DNA of 64,000 nt from Hyphomonas sp. (GCF_017792385.1 NZ_CP051230.1:3596001-3660000); one strand, 5' to 3'; counted from the stretch's first letter, positions 35,043 to 44,499 are shown. The notes: a model not told the origin generated them from the sequence alone. Numbers and translations: made by a program.

Positions 35043-36713
35043 TCAGCCAATACTGCGGACCTGGCCGCCCCAGTATTTCTTACGTACATCCTTTCGCAAC
35101 ACCTTACCAACGACGCTCAGAGGCAGTTCCTCCACGAACAACACGGATTTTGGTGTTTTGAAAGATCCGATCTGCTCTTTTACATAGGCAATCAGGTCAG
35201 ATTCGGCCACCTCAACAGAGTCGTTAAGGATGACTTCCGCATGTACAGCCTCGCCCCATTCTTCGTGGGGAACACCGACAACCGCTGACATCAAAACGCC
35301 AGGATGGGAGTTGACTGCGGCCTCAACCTCAGTCGCATAGACATTGAAACCACCCGTGATGATCATGTCCTTCTTCCGATCAACCAGGTAGCAATATCCG
35401 TTTTCGTCCGTATATCCGATATCCCCTGACTTCCAGTATCCGTTGACGAATTCCTCCTTCGTCTTCTCTGGATTGCCTTCATAGCCAAGACAGGTTGAGC
35501 GCGATCGCAAATAGAACTCGCCGAGTTCGCCTACAGGAACTGGATTACCGTCATCATCGCAAACCGACAGTTCGATCCCGGTTGAGCGTCGACCCGCGGA
35601 CGCGAGTCGGCCTTCAGTCTCGGCGTCCACGATATGATCTTTCTTGCTCAGGCAGAGGGTTGCCGCCAGATGTTCCGTGGAGCCGTACACTTGTGTGAAT
35701 ATTGAACCGAATCGCTCAACCAGGAGCTTGGCCTTGGCCGGGCTCATGGGGGCCGCGCCATACAACACCGTGCGCAATGAGGATAGGTCATACTCTCGTG
35801 CTTCGGGCATTTCCAAAAGGCGGTACGCCAGAGTCGGTACGATGAAGGCGTGAGAAATCTTCTCTTGCTGGATATAGCGGCACCAGTTCTCCAGACTGGG
35901 CTCGTTCATTGTGACCGTGCAACCACCGCTGAACAGAACCGGCAAAAGCATCATACCGCTGCCATGGCTAATGGGAGCTATATGCAGCATGCGGCAGCCA
36001 TCGAAGAAATCCGGGTCTGGAAGTGTCAGGAAACTATCGCGGCACCCCAGAATGTTGTCGATTGAATACTTCGCGCACTTGCTGTCACCAGTCGTGCCTC
36101 CTGTAAAGCGCATGAGCACGACGTGCGTTCGATCATCGATTTCAATATCTGTGTTCTCTGTCGACGCGTTCGCCAAAAGATCGGGAAGGGCCAACACGCC
36201 TGAATATGGCTTGACCAGAGCATCCATCACAACAATCTGAATGCCGCGTTCGGTAAGCGGGCCAGCATGGGAGGCTAGGAGGTCATTCTCGATGAACGCG
36301 ACTTTGGGCTTGACGATGTCGATCTGGCCAAGATGCGTTTCCAGGCTGTCGAGGTAGTTGGCATGACAACATGTTGCATAAGCTTTTGCAGCTGACCCCC
36401 AATGGAACAGGGAGAGATTGTCATTTTGCAGCATACAGACATATCGGTCGCCCGCGCCGAGATTCAGGTTTCCATTGAGAATATGTGCAATCTGATTGGT
36501 TATGATGTGATAGTCACGAAAACTCAGCCGGCGGCCACGCTCAAGATTCACAATCGCCTCACGATCTCCGAAGGATTCCGCGAGCCCTTGCATGACACGG
36601 CTGTAATTTACCCGCCCGCCTTCTGTCGAAACCAATGCTGCAGCAGAACTTGGAGCGACGTCAACAGGCATCAGTTCACGGTCATTGCGCTTTTTTGAGA
36701 AAATTCCGAACAC
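35043..36713 (-). CDS. AMP-dependent acyl-CoA synthetase/ligase
   Basis: A 556-residue ANL-superfamily ligase. Motifs in order: MRFTGGTTGDSKCAK (phosphate loop, about 200), YGSTEHLAAT (about 345), WKSGDIGYTDENGY (about 435), DRKKDMIITGGFNVYATEVE (hinge and pantetheine region, about 450) and a C-terminal GKVLRKD with the catalytic Lys. It should turn the acid made by the neighbouring alcohol and aldehyde dehydrogenases into a CoA ester. The N-terminus (FGIFSKKRNDRELMPVD) is longer than usual and basic. It shares direction with the aldehyde dehydrogenase gene 57 bp upstream. Confidence 0.9.
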   Translation of the reverse strand: MFGIFSKKRNDRELMPVDVAPSSAAALVSTEGGRVNYSRVMQGLAESFGDREAIVNLERGRRLSFRDYHIITNQIAHILNGNLNLGAGDRYVCMLQNDNLSLFHWGSAAKAYATCCHANYLDSLETHLGQIDIVKPKVAFIENDLLASHAGPLTERGIQIVVMDALVKPYSGVLALPDLLANASTENTDIEIDDRTHVVLMRFTGGTTGDSKCAKYSIDNILGCRDSFLTLPDPDFFDGCRMLHIAPISHGSGMMLLPVLFSGGCTVTMNEPSLENWCRYIQQEKISHAFIVPTLAYRLLEMPEAREYDLSSLRTVLYGAAPMSPAKAKLLVERFGSIFTQVYGSTEHLAATLCLSKKDHIVDAETEGRLASAGRRSTGIELSVCDDDGNPVPVGELGEFYLRSRSTCLGYEGNPEKTKEEFVNGYWKSGDIGYTDENGYCYLVDRKKDMIITGGFNVYATEVEAAVNSHPGVLMSAVVGVPHEEWGEAVHAEVILNDSVEVAESDLIAYVKEQIGSFKTPKSVLFVEELPLSVVGKVLRKDVRKKYWGGQVRSIG

Positions 36714-36770
36714 AGAGACTGTCCTCCCTTTTGTCTACACCACCCTAAGATTGCTGCGTACAGGATCGAT

Positions 36771-38195
36771 TTAAAGCAGCTTTTTAAATAGATTCAGCAA
36801 CCAGCCCGTCTTCGAAGAATAGGGAGGCAGCAATTGGCTAAGCACACTGATCTTCGATTGTGAGAACACCGGCTTCAAATGACTGAACCGCTCGAAACTT
36901 CCCGGCCCCAAATAGGATCCGATCCCGCTTTGCCCGATGCCGCCAAATGGAAGACGGCGCTGGAAGACGTGCATCACCGTGCCGTTCAGGGTCACGCCGC
37001 CAGCATGGGTTTCGCCAAGGATTTTTCGTCGACCTGCACTGTCTTTACCGAAATAGTAAAGTGCCAGTGGCCGCTCGCCAGCATTGATGTACTCGATTAC
37101 TTCGTCTTCCGTACGATAGGTCAGGATCGGCAGAATCGGCCCGAAAATCTCTTCCTGCATCAGCCCCATATCGCTTGCAACATTGGTCACAGCCAGCGGG
37201 GCTATTCGATGAGCAGCCTCGAACATGCCATCGCCACTGCCTGCGAGATTGGTCACTCCGGCACCTTTTGCGCGGGCGTCTTCAACCAGTCCCCGCAAAC
37301 GGTCAAACTGCCGGTGATTTATAATGCTTGTATAGTCCTGATTGGCTTCGATCTCGCCAAAACACTTGTGCACCTGCCTGGCGAGCGCTGACACAAAGTC
37401 TTCTACACTCCCTTCTGGAACGAATGCGTAGTCGACACCGATGCACGTTTGTCCTGCGTTGAGGAGCTTGCCGAAAACAAGGCTCTGCGCGACTTCTGGA
37501 AAATGAGCACTTTTATCAATGATAATGGGGCACTTGCCGCCAAGCTCAAGCGTCACTGGTGTCAAATTGGCTGCGGCCGACTGGGCGACTTTTTTACCTG
37601 TATTGGGCGAACCGGTGAAGAGAATATGATCGAATGGAAGAGACGTCATCTGCTGCGCGACATCCGGGCCGCCGATTACCACTGCCATCTCTTCTTCTGA
37701 AAAATACTTGCGAACAAGACGCTGCGAAATTTCAGCTGAATGAGCCGAAATTTCACTTGGCTTGGCAATAATCCGGTTGCCAGCCGCCAACGCACCCGCC
37801 GCACCGGCGAATACTGTGCCATAGGGATAGTTCCAGGTTCCGAGAATGCCGACGACACCAAGGGGTTGCGGAATTAGCCGCGAAGATCCCGGCAATCCAA
37901 ACGTGTCAGTTTTGACACTGCGCGGCTTCATCCAGTGTTTTAAATGGCGCCGTGCAAATTTCACATCCGACAGAACCAGCATGATGTCTGTCAGGATGGT
38001 TTCATACCGGCTGCGTATTCCGAAATCAGCCGTAACCGCGTTAATGAGTTCGTCTTCATGCGTCTCGAACATTTTCCCAAGACGAGCCAGCAGGTCCATC
38101 CGGGTTTCATAGCTGCAGGACACCTGCTCTCGCGTGAGGGAACGCTGCAGGGTGAATATCCTCTCAAGCTCGGTGATGCCGGTTTCAATCCCCAC
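36771..38195 (-). CDS. Aldehyde dehydrogenase (ALDH3 / coniferyl-aldehyde dehydrogenase type)
   Basis: A 474-residue NAD(P)-dependent aldehyde dehydrogenase of the short, ALDH3-like group. Signatures: WNYPYGTVFAGAAGALAAGN (about 118-137), TGSPNTGKKVA for cofactor binding, VTLELGGKCP with the general-base Glu, and NAGQTCIGVDY with the catalytic Cys. A hydrophobic C-terminal tail (TGWLLNLFKKLL) may associate with the membrane, as in fatty aldehyde dehydrogenases. Similar enzymes oxidise coniferyl, fatty or terpenoid aldehydes. Here it would oxidise the aldehyde derived from the PQQ dehydrogenase. Its first base overlaps the last base of the SDR gene. Confidence 0.9.
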   Translation of the reverse strand: MGIETGITELERIFTLQRSLTREQVSCSYETRMDLLARLGKMFETHEDELINAVTADFGIRSRYETILTDIMLVLSDVKFARRHLKHWMKPRSVKTDTFGLPGSSRLIPQPLGVVGILGTWNYPYGTVFAGAAGALAAGNRIIAKPSEISAHSAEISQRLVRKYFSEEEMAVVIGGPDVAQQMTSLPFDHILFTGSPNTGKKVAQSAAANLTPVTLELGGKCPIIIDKSAHFPEVAQSLVFGKLLNAGQTCIGVDYAFVPEGSVEDFVSALARQVHKCFGEIEANQDYTSIINHRQFDRLRGLVEDARAKGAGVTNLAGSGDGMFEAAHRIAPLAVTNVASDMGLMQEEIFGPILPILTYRTEDEVIEYINAGERPLALYYFGKDSAGRRKILGETHAGGVTLNGTVMHVFQRRLPFGGIGQSGIGSYLGPGSFERFSHLKPVFSQSKISVLSQLLPPYSSKTGWLLNLFKKLL

Positions 38196-38968
38196 TATCT
38201 CGCCCTCAAACGTGTTGCCGCATCGAGGCGAATTGTTTCACCATTCAAGTATCCATTCTCGACGATGAACTGGCATGCGTGTGCAAATTCCATGGGGTCT
38301 CCGGCGCGGCGTGGCGCCTCGACAGTGTCGACCAGTGAAACGACCACCTTCTCACCCAGACTCTTCACCATCTGTGTCAAAAACAGCCCCGGTGCGATCG
38401 CGTTGACACGGACGCCGACGGCTCCGAGTTCCCGCGCCGCCGGCATGTTCATACCGATCACACCCGCCTTGGACGCTGAATAGCCGGCCTGACCTATTTG
38501 CCCTTCATAGGCGGCACCGGATGACACATTGATAACGACTCCCCGCTCGCCCAGATCGTCTGGTGCGTTCCTCGCCATGACGGCGACGCATTTACTCATG
38601 ACGTTGAACGTGCCGACGAGGTTGACCATGATCACCTTGGTGAACTTGTCGAGCTGACAAGGGTTGCCGTCCCGGTCGAGAATTTTGGTCGGTGCCGGAA
38701 TGCCTGCCGCGTTGACAGCAATCTGAATGGCCCCGAATTTCTCGACGGTATTTGTCACCGCATCCGCAACCGATTGATCATCGGTCACATCGACCTTGAA
38801 GAACTGGCAGACCTTGTTTCCAAGTTCGCCACAGAGCGCGTTTCCTGCGACTTCGCTCAGATCGAAGAGCGCGACGCGTGCGCCCTGCTCAACAAAACTG
38901 CGCGCCGCAGCAGCGCCTAGTCCAGAGGCACCACCTGTAACCACAGCGACTTTTCCATCGAGTTTCAT
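38195..38968 (-). CDS. 3-hydroxyacyl-CoA dehydrogenase-like SDR (HSD17B10 type)
   Basis: A 257-residue short-chain dehydrogenase. It has TGGASGLGAAAARSFVEQGA, the DL motif after strand 2 that favours NAD, AVNAAGI near residue 85, and catalytic Ser with YSASK near 160 (QIGQAGYSASKAG). ARNAPDDLGERGVVINVSS and PGLFLTQMVKSL are characteristic of the type-2 3-hydroxyacyl-CoA dehydrogenase subgroup, which oxidises short branched 3-hydroxyacyl-CoAs and hydroxysteroids. This fits the third step of beta-oxidation in the cluster. It is adjacent to and overlaps the aldehyde dehydrogenase gene. Confidence 0.88.
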   Translation of the reverse strand: MKLDGKVAVVTGGASGLGAAAARSFVEQGARVALFDLSEVAGNALCGELGNKVCQFFKVDVTDDQSVADAVTNTVEKFGAIQIAVNAAGIPAPTKILDRDGNPCQLDKFTKVIMVNLVGTFNVMSKCVAVMARNAPDDLGERGVVINVSSGAAYEGQIGQAGYSASKAGVIGMNMPAARELGAVGVRVNAIAPGLFLTQMVKSLGEKVVVSLVDTVEAPRRAGDPMEFAHACQFIVENGYLNGETIRLDAATRLRAR

Positions 38969-39060
38969 GTTCGCAAGCTCCTGACCTGCTATTGTCAGCT
39001 TTCAACTGCTCAAGTCTGGAGCAGCCTCCCTTCGATGGAAAGGAGGCTGCTACAAGACGA

Positions 39061-41523
39061 TCAGAAATTTATACGGCCTTCGGCACCAATCACGCGCGGC
39101 TCTTCGATCCAGCCAACATACACGCCCGGGCTGAGTGGCGCGTCGACCGAGGCGGTATAGGTGGCTTCATCGGTTAGGTTGCGACCGAATACACGGAATT
39201 CGTAGCGGCCAAACTCCACCCCGACATGAGCATCGAATTTCGTATATCCTTCCTGAAACGCGTTCGGGTCGAGGTCGCCATCCAGGAACATCTCGTCCTT
39301 GAAGTTGGCTCCAATCCGGGCATTCAGATCGAAATTCTCGAAACTGCGATTGAAGGCGAGATAGACGTTACCACTGAACTCGGGCGCAAAGGCCCCGCGT
39401 TCGCCGGCAAGGTCCTTGGTACCCACACCTGCAGAATCCGGGCATGTGCCCAAGCCCGTTTCGATCACTGAACACCCTGCCCCTGGGAAGGACTGGAATT
39501 CGTGATCGAGATAGGCGAACGCACCGCCAATCTCGATTTCGTCGCTGAGAAGGAACTGGCCATCAAGTTCCAGCCCCTGCACTTGAAGTTCAGCCGCGTT
39601 CCCAACCACGAAGCTTGTCCCACTCCACGAGGTTACCTGCAGGTCTTCTAACTCGCTTCGGAAAATGATTGCCCCGATGCGAGCACGGTCACCCATGAAC
39701 TGGTGCTTGATACCAGCTTCCCAAGCCGTGACTTTCTCATCCTCAAATTCATGACCCGGACGCGGGCTCCCATCCGGTTCCGCCGTGTCAGGACTGAAAT
39801 TGTAACCACCAGATTTATAGCCAGTGGAATAGGAAATATAGGCCGACCCGTTGTCAGCATACTGCCAGCGCAGTTTTACAGATGGATCAAGATGATCTTC
39901 TGTTCGCGTATCGTTGAGGTCAGCAGCAAAGCGGTTGAGCAATGCGGCAAAAGTCGCTGCAGAGTTCAATCCATCTGCACCCCCAACAGTAGCGGCGGCG
40001 GTTAGATATTCGGTTAGATCGGCAGACCCGATCGTGTCTGCGGGTGTGACAAGGCCAACGAAGTCTCGGGGTGTGCCGGCTCCAACAACAACACTCTTAT
40101 CGATGCTCTTCTCATCTTCGGAGTAACGCAAACCTAGTTCAAGTGTGACGCTGTCGGTCAGGTCAATGCCAAGCTCGCCAAAAAGCGCAATCGTTTCGGC
40201 TTGTTGATCGAAGAAAGTGCGTTGAGCAACGTTAACAATACCGCCGGGCAAAATCGATGTTGGCAAAACGCCAAATGTGCCATTGAACGCCGTTGTCTCT
40301 TCAATATAAGCATCCTGGTTTTCATAATACAGCCCGCCCAAGAAATTTATGCGCCCATCCCAGTCTGTGGCAATGCGAAGTTCCTGGCTAAACATGTCCA
40401 GTTCTTCTTCATCAAGATTTTGAATGAAGCTGACAGGCAGAAAATCCACATCGTGATGTTGAGCGAAATCGAAAGAGGAGTAGCCAGTAATCGAAGTGAG
40501 GGTAAAGTTATCGAACTCCCATTCTGCCTTCACAGATCCGCTCAATGATTCGGTTGTCTCCGTGTCGGAGATTGGAGGATCGCCGACACGGAATGCGGGA
40601 TTGCCGCTGAAGCTGACATAAGCGGTATCGCCAGTAGAAACTCCAAAGTCTGGATGAAGCATTTGTGAGAGCGCTATCGTGCTAGGCGTCGGCAGGCGAT
40701 CATCAATCGCATTAATGGTAAGCTCCTTACCGACCCCGTCCATTTCAAGATAGCTCAGTTTCGTCTCAACGTTTAAACTCTCCGTTGGTTGCCAGGCGAG
40801 CGTCGCCCGGGCGAACATGTCTTCGCGCTCGGCTTCGTCGCGATCAAAGACACGGTTCTCAACATATCCGTCAGTTGTCGTATAACGAATTGCCAACCGG
40901 CCTGCCAAATTATCCGCCAAGCCCGCGGAAAAGACGCCCGAGTAGCTTTGCGTATTGAATTCTGGTTCCCAGGTGACACCGACCCAACCATTGAGTTCCT
41001 CTCCGACTTCTGGCGAGGCCGTTTCAAGCTTGATCGCGCCAGCAACCGTGTTCTTACCGAATAGAACGCCTTGGGGCCCACGCAGAACCTCGACTTGCTG
41101 CAGGTCGAACTGGGACTGTGAGAATTGGCGGCTGCGCGGCTGATAAACGCCATCCACATAAAGGCCAACCGATTGCTCGAATCCCTTGTTGATACCAGAT
41201 CCGACACCTCGGATAAAGATGTTCGAGGTTTGCGCTCCCCGACCGACCTGCAGGCCCGGCACGCGCGCGGAAATCTGCTCAAGGTTCGTGACCCCTTGCG
41301 CTTCCAGCTCTGCTCCGGAAACGGCGGTCACGGCCACCGGCGCATTGATCAGCGTCTCGTCCCGTTTACGTGCCGTAACAGTCACTGTTGTCAGTCTTGC
41401 TTCCCGCTCCGCTTCTGTTTCGGCAGGGACATCTGCCACTTGCCCATAGGCCGGCGTGGCAAGGGCAATGGCGATCGGCAAAATTGCTGCGCCGCTCAAA
41501 TTGAGTCTAAACTTCTGGTTCAT
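39061..41523 (-). CDS. TonB-dependent receptor of catabolic cluster
   Basis: An outer-membrane transporter of about 820 residues. It has a signal peptide (MNQKFRLNLSG to AYGQ), a TonB-box-like TTVTVTARKRDET, a plug domain (NAPVAVTAVSGAELEAQGV; VGLYVDGVYQPRSRQ; VEVLRGPQGVLFGKNTVAG) and a barrel ending EGRINF. The start at 41523 has GGGAGG eight bases upstream and was preferred to the ATG at 41580. It stands at the 5' end of the all-minus-strand cluster, so it probably imports the growth substrate that the enzymes encoded downstream degrade; such plugs are common in receptors induced by hydrophobic aromatics or terpenoids. Confidence 0.9.
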   Translation of the reverse strand: MNQKFRLNLSGAAILPIAIALATPAYGQVADVPAETEAEREARLTTVTVTARKRDETLINAPVAVTAVSGAELEAQGVTNLEQISARVPGLQVGRGAQTSNIFIRGVGSGINKGFEQSVGLYVDGVYQPRSRQFSQSQFDLQQVEVLRGPQGVLFGKNTVAGAIKLETASPEVGEELNGWVGVTWEPEFNTQSYSGVFSAGLADNLAGRLAIRYTTTDGYVENRVFDRDEAEREDMFARATLAWQPTESLNVETKLSYLEMDGVGKELTINAIDDRLPTPSTIALSQMLHPDFGVSTGDTAYVSFSGNPAFRVGDPPISDTETTESLSGSVKAEWEFDNFTLTSITGYSSFDFAQHHDVDFLPVSFIQNLDEEELDMFSQELRIATDWDGRINFLGGLYYENQDAYIEETTAFNGTFGVLPTSILPGGIVNVAQRTFFDQQAETIALFGELGIDLTDSVTLELGLRYSEDEKSIDKSVVVGAGTPRDFVGLVTPADTIGSADLTEYLTAAATVGGADGLNSAATFAALLNRFAADLNDTRTEDHLDPSVKLRWQYADNGSAYISYSTGYKSGGYNFSPDTAEPDGSPRPGHEFEDEKVTAWEAGIKHQFMGDRARIGAIIFRSELEDLQVTSWSGTSFVVGNAAELQVQGLELDGQFLLSDEIEIGGAFAYLDHEFQSFPGAGCSVIETGLGTCPDSAGVGTKDLAGERGAFAPEFSGNVYLAFNRSFENFDLNARIGANFKDEMFLDGDLDPNAFQEGYTKFDAHVGVEFGRYEFRVFGRNLTDEATYTASVDAPLSPGVYVGWIEEPRVIGAEGRINF

Positions 41524-41731
41524 ATATATCCTCCCAAGAGCCCTTTTGTGCTCCGTGTTTCCGTTCCCGCTATGATGCACAAGGACGCGAAAGTAGATTA
41601 TGAACTCTGGTGAAAGATGGCTCTGTTAGAGTCATACCAGTTCACGCCAACAGATCGTCATTCCGCGATACGAGAGGGCCTTATCCTGCTCAAATCCTTC
41701 CATGCCCGACATCCGCGATCGTCCGACCAGA

Positions 41732-41798
41732 TGACCTAGCCCCCTGAACAGCCTAGTTCTATAACTAAAACATGGCTGCAGTTCAGGGGGCTAGGTCA
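41732..41798. repeat. 18-bp perfect inverted repeat, possible IS-end remnant
   Basis: TGACCTAGCCCCCTGAAC at 41732-41749 is repeated in exact reverse complement at 41781-41798, with 31 bp between. The outer boundaries are TG and CA, as in IS3-type ends, but no transposase lies between. The right arm ends exactly where a truncated ion-channel gene begins, so this looks like a leftover or internally deleted insertion element and not a terminator. No flanking direct repeat is seen. Confidence 0.6.
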
Positions 41799-41963
41799 CT
41801 CGGATATGGCGATATCACCCCTCAAGGGCATTACCCTCAAGCCGCCGCCGCGTTCGAGGCGGTCATTGGTGTTCTGTATACGGTAATATTGTTGTCTCGG
41901 TTGGTGGGCATGTACGGAACTCGCACCGCAACGAAACCATCGAGCCAGCGCCTGCTCGTGTGA
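41799..41963 (+). pseudogene. 3' fragment of a two-transmembrane potassium channel gene
   Basis: The reading frame encodes LGYGDITPQGHYPQAAAAFE followed by AVIGVLYTVILLSRLVGMY and a stop. GYGD is the potassium selectivity filter, and the following hydrophobic helix with RLVG is the usual last transmembrane segment of small bacterial ion channels. Everything upstream of the filter is absent; the frame is broken exactly at the inverted repeat on its left. It is therefore a decayed fragment without function, marking an insertion or deletion junction at the edge of the conjugative element. Confidence 0.7.
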
Positions 41964-42028
41964 AATGTATCCATACTTCCGAATCAAGACTTCTGAACCG
42001 AGAATTATGATGGGTCCATTTCTCCCGT

Positions 42029-42412
42029 CTAGGCGGCCGGCTCAGGCGCGGCAGACATTTTGCTGCTCACCTGCTCATTGAAATACTCCAATCGCCTCTG
42101 CCCCAGCGCATGCGCGATATCACGCTCCCCCTCAGGAATAGGTTCGGTCCGCGTAAGCCAATAGTACACAAAGTGCGACAGCGTGGCGTAAGTGTAGGCC
42201 AGGTCCTTTTCCATATCCGCCTGATGCTGATCGAAGGCGTCCATGCGGGCGAGCAAACGCTCTTCCAGCACTGAACGCGCTTCTGGATCGAACCATGCTC
42301 TCAGTGCGTCTTCAACGATCGCCGTTTTTGTCACCCCTGGCTTGTCAGCTGCCTCACACAGTTGCGCATAGAGCTTTGTCGAAATCCGTATGTTGACGCG
42401 CGGCTTTCCCAT
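42029..42412 (-). CDS. Ribbon-helix-helix (CopG-like) protein of conjugation locus
   Basis: A 127-residue protein whose first 50 residues (PRVNIRISTKLYAQLCEAADKPGVTKTAIVEDALRAW, in parts) form a ribbon-helix-helix DNA-binding domain. The rest is helical with an aromatic patch (THATLSHFVYYWL-like region near 75-87). It follows traG after 4 bp. In related ICEs a CopG-like gene regularly sits between traG and trbB, so a role in relaxosome or operon regulation is likely. It is the last gene of the minus-strand transfer block. Confidence 0.8.
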   Translation of the reverse strand: MGKPRVNIRISTKLYAQLCEAADKPGVTKTAIVEDALRAWFDPEARSVLEERLLARMDAFDQHQADMEKDLAYTYATLSHFVYYWLTRTEPIPEGERDIAHALGQRRLEYFNEQVSSKMSAAPEPAA

Positions 42413-42416
42413 CCAC

Positions 42417-44381
42417 TCAGAACCCCGGAAGGACGTCAGGATCGCCGCGATCTGCCGCTACGGCGCGTCTTACGGTTTCCAGATTTTGATCGCTGGTCGG
42501 ATCAATCTCATCGTCTATGTTGGCGTCAGCACTTGGCTCGCGTACGCATTTTTCACGCGTATCATCATTCGTGTACTCAGGTTCTCTCGTCCGTTTCAGT
42601 GACACACTATCGGGTTGTCCGATATCTTTCTTAGCCTCCGGCTCCTGGAACGGCGGGGCCGCAACAATGGATGTCCATTCGGCGTCACATGCTTGGCCGC
42701 TCCATTCGACGGGCGCTGGTGACAAGACTCGTTTCGTAAAATTTGCGTCTTTGAAATAACAAAGCTTCCTGGCGAGCACGGGCGGCGCTCCGGACACCAT
42801 GATAATTTCATCACTGGCAGAAAGTTGCATGACCTCGCCGGGCGTTATAAGCGCGCGCTGAGTTTCCTGGCGTGAAACCATCAAGTGAGAGAGCCAGGGC
42901 GCAAGCCGGTGACCGGTATAGTTCTTCTGCGAGCGGAGTTCCGTTGTTGTTCCGAGCGCATCAGAGACGCGCTTGGCGGTGCGTTCATCATTGGTCGCGA
43001 AAGCAATGCGCACATGACAATTATCCAGGATCGAATTATTGGGCCCGTAAGCCTTTTCGATCTGGTTCAGGGATTGAGCGATCAGATAGGCGCGGATGCC
43101 ATAGCCTGCCATGAAGGCGAGTGCACTTTCAAAGAAGTCCAGCCGCCCGAGCGCAGGAAACTCATCCAGCATGAAGAGCAGTTTCCGGCGGTTCTTTTCG
43201 GGCAAATCTTCCGTCAGCCTGCGTCCAATCTGGTTAAGGATCAGCCGGATCAGCGGCTTCGTCCGAGACAGGTCGGATGGCGGGACGACCAGATAGAGCG
43301 AAAGCGGGCTCTCCCCTTCAACCAGGTCCTCGATGCGCCAGTCCGACCGGCTGGTGATTTCTGCGATCACGGGGTCACGATAAAGCGACAGGAAACTCAT
43401 AGCCGTGGACAGAACCCCGGAGCGCTCATTCTCTGATTTGTTGAGAAGTTCTCGAGCGGCCTGCGCAACTATCGGATGCACCCCTCTCTCCCCCAGATGA
43501 GGCGTTGTCATCATGATACGGAGTGTGACGGCGAAGGAGCGTTTCGGATCGGACAGGAACCGCACGCAGCCGCTGAGTGTCTTGTCTGCTTCTGCATAAA
43601 GCACGTGCAGGATGACACCGACGAGCAAGGCATGTCCGGTCTTCTCCCAGTGGTTTCGGCGCTCCAGCGAGCCTTCAGGGTCAACCAGTATGTCAGCGAT
43701 GTTCTGAACATCGCGTACTTCATGCTCGCCGCGGCGCACGCCCATAAGTGGATTATATTTCGGGGATCGCCGGTCGGTTGGATCAAACCGCACGCATCGG
43801 GAAAATCCGGATCGCCAGCCAGACGTGAGCTCCCAATTCTCGCCCTTGATGTCGTGGATGACGGCGCTGCCGGTCCAGGACAACAGGGTTGGTACAACCA
43901 GCCCCACGCCCTTGCCTGAACGCGTTGGTGCAAACGCCATGACATGTTCAGGGCCGTCATGACGCAGATAGCGCTTTTGCCAACGCCCCAGGAACACGCC
44001 TTTATCCGCAAACAATCCGGCGCGTTTCAAATCGGGTGCGCTGGCCCATCGCGCCGAGCCGTAAGTGGTGACATGGCGCTCGTGGCGACTGCGCAAGACA
44101 GAACCAATGATCGCCGCCAGAAAGCCGAGCGCCGAACCGGAGACCGCGATCAGCCCGCCACGTGCGAACACTTCCGGCGCATAGGCTTCATAGGCGTACC
44201 ACCATTGGAACAGCCGCCACGGTTTATAGATTGGTGTTTCGCCTGCGATGAACCAGGGCGCGCCAAGCGCTGCCTGATGGCCAAGCGCGTCAGCGGTCAT
44301 TTGTGTGGCGAGCCAGACCGCTCCGATGATCAGCGCGAACACCACCATGATCTGGCCAATGAGTATCTTTGTGCCGGTCAT
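42417..44381 (-). CDS. traG: Conjugal transfer coupling protein TraG (VirD4/T4CP)
   Basis: A 654-residue type IV coupling protein, the inner-membrane ATPase that hands the relaxase-DNA complex to the mating channel. Two N-terminal membrane segments (ILIGQIMVVFALIIGAVWLA; GLIAVSGSALGFLAAIIGSV) are followed by Walker A in APTRSGKGVGLVVPTLL and Walker B in KLLFMLDEFPALG. AYLIAQSLNQIEKAYGPNNS and the CHVRIAFATND motif are family hallmarks. The start at 44381 (GGAGG upstream) was preferred to an upstream ATG at 44546 that lacks a ribosome site. The C-terminus is charged and poorly conserved. Encoded downstream of the relaxase gene. Confidence 0.93.
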   Translation of the reverse strand: MTGTKILIGQIMVVFALIIGAVWLATQMTADALGHQAALGAPWFIAGETPIYKPWRLFQWWYAYEAYAPEVFARGGLIAVSGSALGFLAAIIGSVLRSRHERHVTTYGSARWASAPDLKRAGLFADKGVFLGRWQKRYLRHDGPEHVMAFAPTRSGKGVGLVVPTLLSWTGSAVIHDIKGENWELTSGWRSGFSRCVRFDPTDRRSPKYNPLMGVRRGEHEVRDVQNIADILVDPEGSLERRNHWEKTGHALLVGVILHVLYAEADKTLSGCVRFLSDPKRSFAVTLRIMMTTPHLGERGVHPIVAQAARELLNKSENERSGVLSTAMSFLSLYRDPVIAEITSRSDWRIEDLVEGESPLSLYLVVPPSDLSRTKPLIRLILNQIGRRLTEDLPEKNRRKLLFMLDEFPALGRLDFFESALAFMAGYGIRAYLIAQSLNQIEKAYGPNNSILDNCHVRIAFATNDERTAKRVSDALGTTTELRSQKNYTGHRLAPWLSHLMVSRQETQRALITPGEVMQLSASDEIIMVSGAPPVLARKLCYFKDANFTKRVLSPAPVEWSGQACDAEWTSIVAAPPFQEPEAKKDIGQPDSVSLKRTREPEYTNDDTREKCVREPSADANIDDEIDPTSDQNLETVRRAVAADRGDPDVLPGF

Positions 44382-44499
44382 GGCGTGCCTCCTTGAAAGA
44401 GCAATTTGTCGTCTCCCAAGAATGATTGCTGAGACTGGTCTTGGACCAGCGGGATTCTGCGCCAATTCCCGCAGCGCCTTGCAAAGCCATCCAAGCCGT

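Noticed and set aside
41732..41798. Inverted repeat considered as an intrinsic terminator
   Set aside because: The loop is 31 nt, there is no U-tract, and no gene ends here in either direction apart from the fragment whose 5' side it replaces.
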